The notes below the pieces were generated by a model that saw only the letters and a program-made list of their open reading frames with translations, did no database searches and was not told the origin of the DNA. The translations under genes and the position numbers were made by a program. Shown here piece after piece: positions 61,417 to 64,000 of a DNA stretch of 64,000 nt (the first letter of the stretch is position 1; every line of letters starts with the position of its first letter). The DNA lies in assembly GCF_027214025.1 (NCBI RefSeq), contig NZ_JAPWHB010000005.1, positions 258,575 through 322,574 of the forward strand, given 5' to 3'. This stretch comes from Parahoeflea alexandrii. GTDB taxonomy: Bacteria > Pseudomonadota > Alphaproteobacteria > Rhizobiales > Rhizobiaceae.

Positions 61417-62493
61417 ATGGCAAGGCTCAATGTCAGCATTTTCGGCGCCGGCGAGATAGGGACAGCGCTTGCCGCTGCATTGGCCGCCAGCGACGCCTTC
61501 TCGGTGCAGGTTATCGACCGGTCGGAGGGCGCGCTCGACCGCCTTCGCTCGATGAACACCAAGGCATTGCTGCGAACCTTCAGCCATCGCGATGATCTGC
61601 AAAGACTTCTGTCCGGCCAGGACGTCGCGGTCGCCGCCGTTCCTGAATCCGCAGTAGGCGATATTGCCCAGGCCGCGGCGCAGGCAAACGTCCATTATCT
61701 CGACTTCACCTGCCCCGGACCGGACACGCGGGCAATCCTGGATGGTCTGTCACGGCATCGCGCAGTCTTCACCGGTTGCGGCGTTTCGCCGGGCTTGATC
61801 GGCAACGTCGCGTGTCAGCTTCTGGACGCGTTTTCGCCGGTGACGGACCTGACGATCCGGGTCGGCGCCATACCGCGCTACCCCACCAACCGGCTCGGTT
61901 ATGGCCAGATCTGGAACGTCGACGGACTGATCGACGAATACACGCGGCCCAGCGCCGGGATTCGCGACGGCAAGCCGGTTTCGCTTACGCCGCTCGAGGG
62001 ATACGGCCAGCTGAGCATCGATGGCGTGAGCTACGAGGAGTTCATCACCTCGGGCGGCATCGAAGACCTGTCGATCTTTGGCGAGCAACTGCCCAAGAAC
62101 GTCACGTTCAAGACCATTCGCTATCCGGGCCATCTCGACTACATGCGCTTCCTGCTCGACGACCTGGGCCTTCGCCATCGCCGCGACATGCTCCGTTCGC
62201 TGCTCTACAACGGGCTGCCGGTCATCGACGACGATATCCTGCTTCTGGTCGTCACCGCCCGTGGCTATCGCGGTCGTCAGCCGACGGAACGGACGGTCAG
62301 CTACCGGTTCGCCCCTGACCTGAAGTCCGGCCCGTTCAACGCCCTGACGTCCGTGGCGACGCGCTATGCCGCCACGCTTCTTTCCATGCTCCAGCGCGGA
62401 GATATCGGGCCGAGCGGAAAGGTTGCCCATCACCGCATCGACACCACGAAGATCCTTGCAGACCCGTTCCTCAAGCCGCTGATTTGCGATTAG
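61417..62493 (+). CDS. Saccharopine-dehydrogenase-like oxidoreductase
   Basis: 358-residue NAD(P)-dependent protein of the saccharopine/lysine-6-dehydrogenase group. Rossmann motif SIFGAGEIGTALAAALAAS (about residues 7-25), YLDFTCPGPDTRAIL near 92, and the family segment FTGCGVSPGLIGNVACQLLD near 120. A conserved TRPSAGIRDGKPVSLTPLEG segment follows. It lies 5 nt after the ATPase gene with GGGGG upstream of the ATG and is the last gene of the operon. Substrate unknown; members of this family act on amino acids with a second amino group or on N-linked opines. Confidence 0.82.
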   Translation: MARLNVSIFGAGEIGTALAAALAASDAFSVQVIDRSEGALDRLRSMNTKALLRTFSHRDDLQRLLSGQDVAVAAVPESAVGDIAQAAAQANVHYLDFTCPGPDTRAILDGLSRHRAVFTGCGVSPGLIGNVACQLLDAFSPVTDLTIRVGAIPRYPTNRLGYGQIWNVDGLIDEYTRPSAGIRDGKPVSLTPLEGYGQLSIDGVSYEEFITSGGIEDLSIFGEQLPKNVTFKTIRYPGHLDYMRFLLDDLGLRHRRDMLRSLLYNGLPVIDDDILLLVVTARGYRGRQPTERTVSYRFAPDLKSGPFNALTSVATRYAATLLSMLQRGDIGPSGKVAHHRIDTTKILADPFLKPLICD

Positions 62494-62553
62494 CCGGCAT
62501 TCCGGGCTCGGCACCTCCCGGCACCACTCGCTTTTGAATTCAGGCCGAAGATG

Positions 62554-62585
62554 TCGATGGCGCTGGTTCTTGCCTGCGCCATCGA
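62554..62585. terminator. Hairpin between convergent genes
   Basis: TCGATGGCGC (62554-62563) pairs perfectly with GCGCCATCGA (62576-62585) around a 12-nt loop. It lies in the 192-bp gap between the convergent saccharopine-dehydrogenase-like gene and the 99-residue gene. T-runs are weak on both sides, so it may be a bidirectional but inefficient terminator. Confidence 0.5.
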
Positions 62586-62685
62586 TCTTCGCTTCGTGTT
62601 GTCTTTCCGGCAGTCTGGAACAAGGAAGGCAGACATCCTGCAGGAGTGACTAGGCGGCTGTTTTCCAGGGCTCCGGCAGCAGGGG

Positions 62686-62985
62686 CTAGGGTGTGACGCC
62701 GGGATTGCGTCCGCTGGTTTCCATTACAGCGGCGGCTATCGCTTCAATTGTGATCTCTGCCATGGGCAAGTGAATTCGGATCGTCCGGATCGGCTTGCCT
62801 GCTTCCATCAGGCCGATCACGGTTTCGATATCCGGACATCCTTCATCCCTGCAGGCGAGTTCGACGACGCTCACCGGCGTGTCTTCCGGCAACACCGCAA
62901 GTAGGCGCGCCCAAGCCTTGATCTCGGCCGACTTCACCTGCAGCCGGTTGGGCCTGGGGGCAAGCGGGTTCACAAAGCCCTTCAT
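62686..62985 (-). CDS. Hypothetical protein in the CobW operon
   Basis: 99-residue protein I do not recognise. It starts [21 protein letters not shown] and has a [22 protein letters not shown] segment with C45 and C50, then [20 protein letters not shown]. The ATG overlaps the cobW-type stop by 4 nt (ATGA), so the two are translated together and probably work together; the C-x4-C pair could bind metal or hold an iron-sulfur/thiol function. No signal peptide or membrane helix. Confidence 0.75.
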   Translation of the reverse strand: MKGFVNPLAPRPNRLQVKSAEIKAWARLLAVLPEDTPVSVVELACRDEGCPDIETVIGLMEAGKPIRTIRIHLPMAEITIEAIAAAVMETSGRNPGVTP

Positions 62986-63971
62986 TGCCGGCGGCTTTGC
63001 TCGCCGGCGACACACCGTTTGAACCCGTCCTCGATGATGTCGCGCGGCAGATCCCTGCCTATGAAGACGATCCGCGTCCGACGCGGCTCGTCGGGTTTCC
63101 ACGCCCGCTGATGATTGCCTTCCAGCAGCATGTGGACGCCCTGCATGACATAGCGGTCGTCATCGTCTTCGAAGGCGATGATGCCCTTCATGCGCAGCAT
63201 GTCGATGCCGAAATGCTGGGCAACGGACTGGATCCAGGGGAAGAACCTCTCCGGCGACAACGGCTCCTCGCTGAGCAGCGAGAAACTGGAAACGTGGTCG
63301 TCGTGGTCATGGTCATGGAAGTGATCGAGGAAGTCCGGCTCGATCTCCAGCACCCGCTCGAGATCGAAGGCGTTGCGGCCGATCACGTCCTCCAGCGGCA
63401 CCTGACAGCGCTCGCTGTGCCGGATGACGGCGGTCGGATTGATCCTGCGGATCCGCGCCTCGACTTCGGTCAGTTCACGGGCATCGACCAGGTCGATCTT
63501 GTTGAGCAGGATGATGTCGGCGAAAGCCAGCTGTTCCTGTGCTTCGTGCGCCTTGTCGATTTCTCCAAGGAGATGCTTGGCATCGACAACCGTCACGATG
63601 GCGTCGAGTTTCGTTTTCGATTGCACGTCTTCGTCGACAAAGAAGGTTTGCGCCACCGGCGCCGGGTCAGCCAGTCCGGTCGTTTCCACAAGGATTGCGT
63701 CGAAACGGTTGCGACGCTTCATCAGGCCTTCGATGATGCGGATCAGGTCGCCGCGAACCGTGCAGCAGATGCAGCCATTGTTCATTTCGAAGACTTCTTC
63801 ATCGGCATCCACCACAAGGTCATTGTCGATGCCGATCTCGCCGAACTCGTTGACGATCACCGCGTAGCGCTTGCCGTGGCTCTCGGTCAGAATCCGGTTC
63901 AGCAGTGTCGTCTTTCCAGCGCCGAGATAGCCGGTGAGAACGGTGACGGGGGTCTTCTCGATGGCATTCAT
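62982..63971 (-). CDS. CobW/COG0523 GTP-dependent metallochaperone
   Basis: 329-residue G3E-family GTPase. P-loop GYLGAGKTT (residues 14-22), the metal-binding motif G-C67-I-C69-C70 followed by [18 protein letters not shown] near 100, and NKIDLVD near 160. A His/Asp-rich loop [10 protein letters not shown] (about residue 225) and a C-terminal CobW_C domain follow. Such proteins insert Zn, Co or Fe into target enzymes; which metal is not visible. AAGGAG precedes the ATG. No zinc-uptake-regulator box was found, but only 29 nt of upstream sequence is available. Confidence 0.92.
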   Translation of the reverse strand: MNAIEKTPVTVLTGYLGAGKTTLLNRILTESHGKRYAVIVNEFGEIGIDNDLVVDADEEVFEMNNGCICCTVRGDLIRIIEGLMKRRNRFDAILVETTGLADPAPVAQTFFVDEDVQSKTKLDAIVTVVDAKHLLGEIDKAHEAQEQLAFADIILLNKIDLVDARELTEVEARIRRINPTAVIRHSERCQVPLEDVIGRNAFDLERVLEIEPDFLDHFHDHDHDDHVSSFSLLSEEPLSPERFFPWIQSVAQHFGIDMLRMKGIIAFEDDDDRYVMQGVHMLLEGNHQRAWKPDEPRRTRIVFIGRDLPRDIIEDGFKRCVAGEQSRRQ

Positions 63972-64000
63972 TTAAATCTCCTTGGGAAATTGGCGATGTG

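Noticed and set aside
1-64000. Search for tRNA, rRNA, CRISPR arrays, transposases, integrases and phage genes
   Set aside because: None recognised. The only tandem repeat is the short array at 26956-27003, which lacks CRISPR spacing.

Overview
The window is GC-rich (about 63% by eye), densely coded alphaproteobacterial DNA. It has short gaps, many ATGA start/stop overlaps and good Shine-Dalgarno sequences. The gene families (SmoEFG transporter, NasTS control of nitrate assimilation, form I CO dehydrogenase, NnrR/NnrS/NnrU, NarR) point to the Hyphomicrobiales (Rhizobiales), perhaps a marine or soil relative of Hoeflea, Stappia or Mesorhizobium. The genus is a guess. I see no rRNA, tRNA, CRISPR array, phage or insertion sequence.

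Layout. (1) 1-3874, minus strand: a sorbitol/mannitol-type ABC transporter (smoE, smoF, and smoG cut by the window edge) with a LacI-type regulator. (2) 4187-17605, plus strand: assimilatory nitrate genes nasT-nasS, then nrtA-nrtB-nrtC(dual ATPase)-nirB-nirD-nasA-cysG. Between nasS and nrtA lie a sigma-54 promoter and an ANTAR-type leader with an intrinsic terminator. (3) 17715-18662: a stand-alone LigD-type primase/polymerase domain. (4) 18853-27535: a CO dehydrogenase cluster, MHYT-LytTR regulator then coxM-S-L-D-E-F-G. CoxL has the form I active-site loop and both catalytic residues at the textbook positions. (5) 27590-39651: a nitrogen-oxide module: DUF1858 protein, nnrR (minus), nnrS, nnrU (minus), nosR-Z-D-F-Y-L-X. 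(6) 39717-51600: respiratory nitrate reduction: narR (minus), fused narK, narG-H-J-I, a parvulin isomerase and a DUF2478 protein. (7) 51700-62493: an amino-acid-type binding protein and LysR regulator (minus), then a plus-strand catabolic operon. It encodes a three-subunit opine-oxidase-like flavoenzyme, an aldehyde dehydrogenase, DapB-like and DapA-like enzymes, an ABC permease and ATPase, and a saccharopine-dehydrogenase-like protein. (8) 62686-63971, minus: a CobW-type metallochaperone and a small hypothetical protein.

How the parts fit. The organism appears able to import nitrate and assimilate it to ammonium (nas), oxidise CO as an electron donor (cox), and respire nitrate and nitrous oxide (nar, nos). 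No nirK/nirS or norCB lies in this window. Regulatory sites explain much of the layout. Three promoters (DUF1858 gene, nnrS, nosR) each carry a TTGCG-type 14-bp box at the same distance from a TAG-containing -10 element. The narK promoter instead carries TTGA-N6-TCAA (FNR-type) boxes. The two Crp/Fnr regulators encoded beside them have correspondingly different recognition helices. The cox promoter has three TTCGTG repeats at 19-20 bp spacing, next to a LytTR regulator gene.

The least familiar part is region 7. Its enzymes could convert an amino acid such as meso-diaminopimelate or a related opine by flavin-dependent oxidation, then by DapB/DapA-type chemistry in the catabolic direction. That is a hypothesis. 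The gene content and catalytic residues are directly visible.
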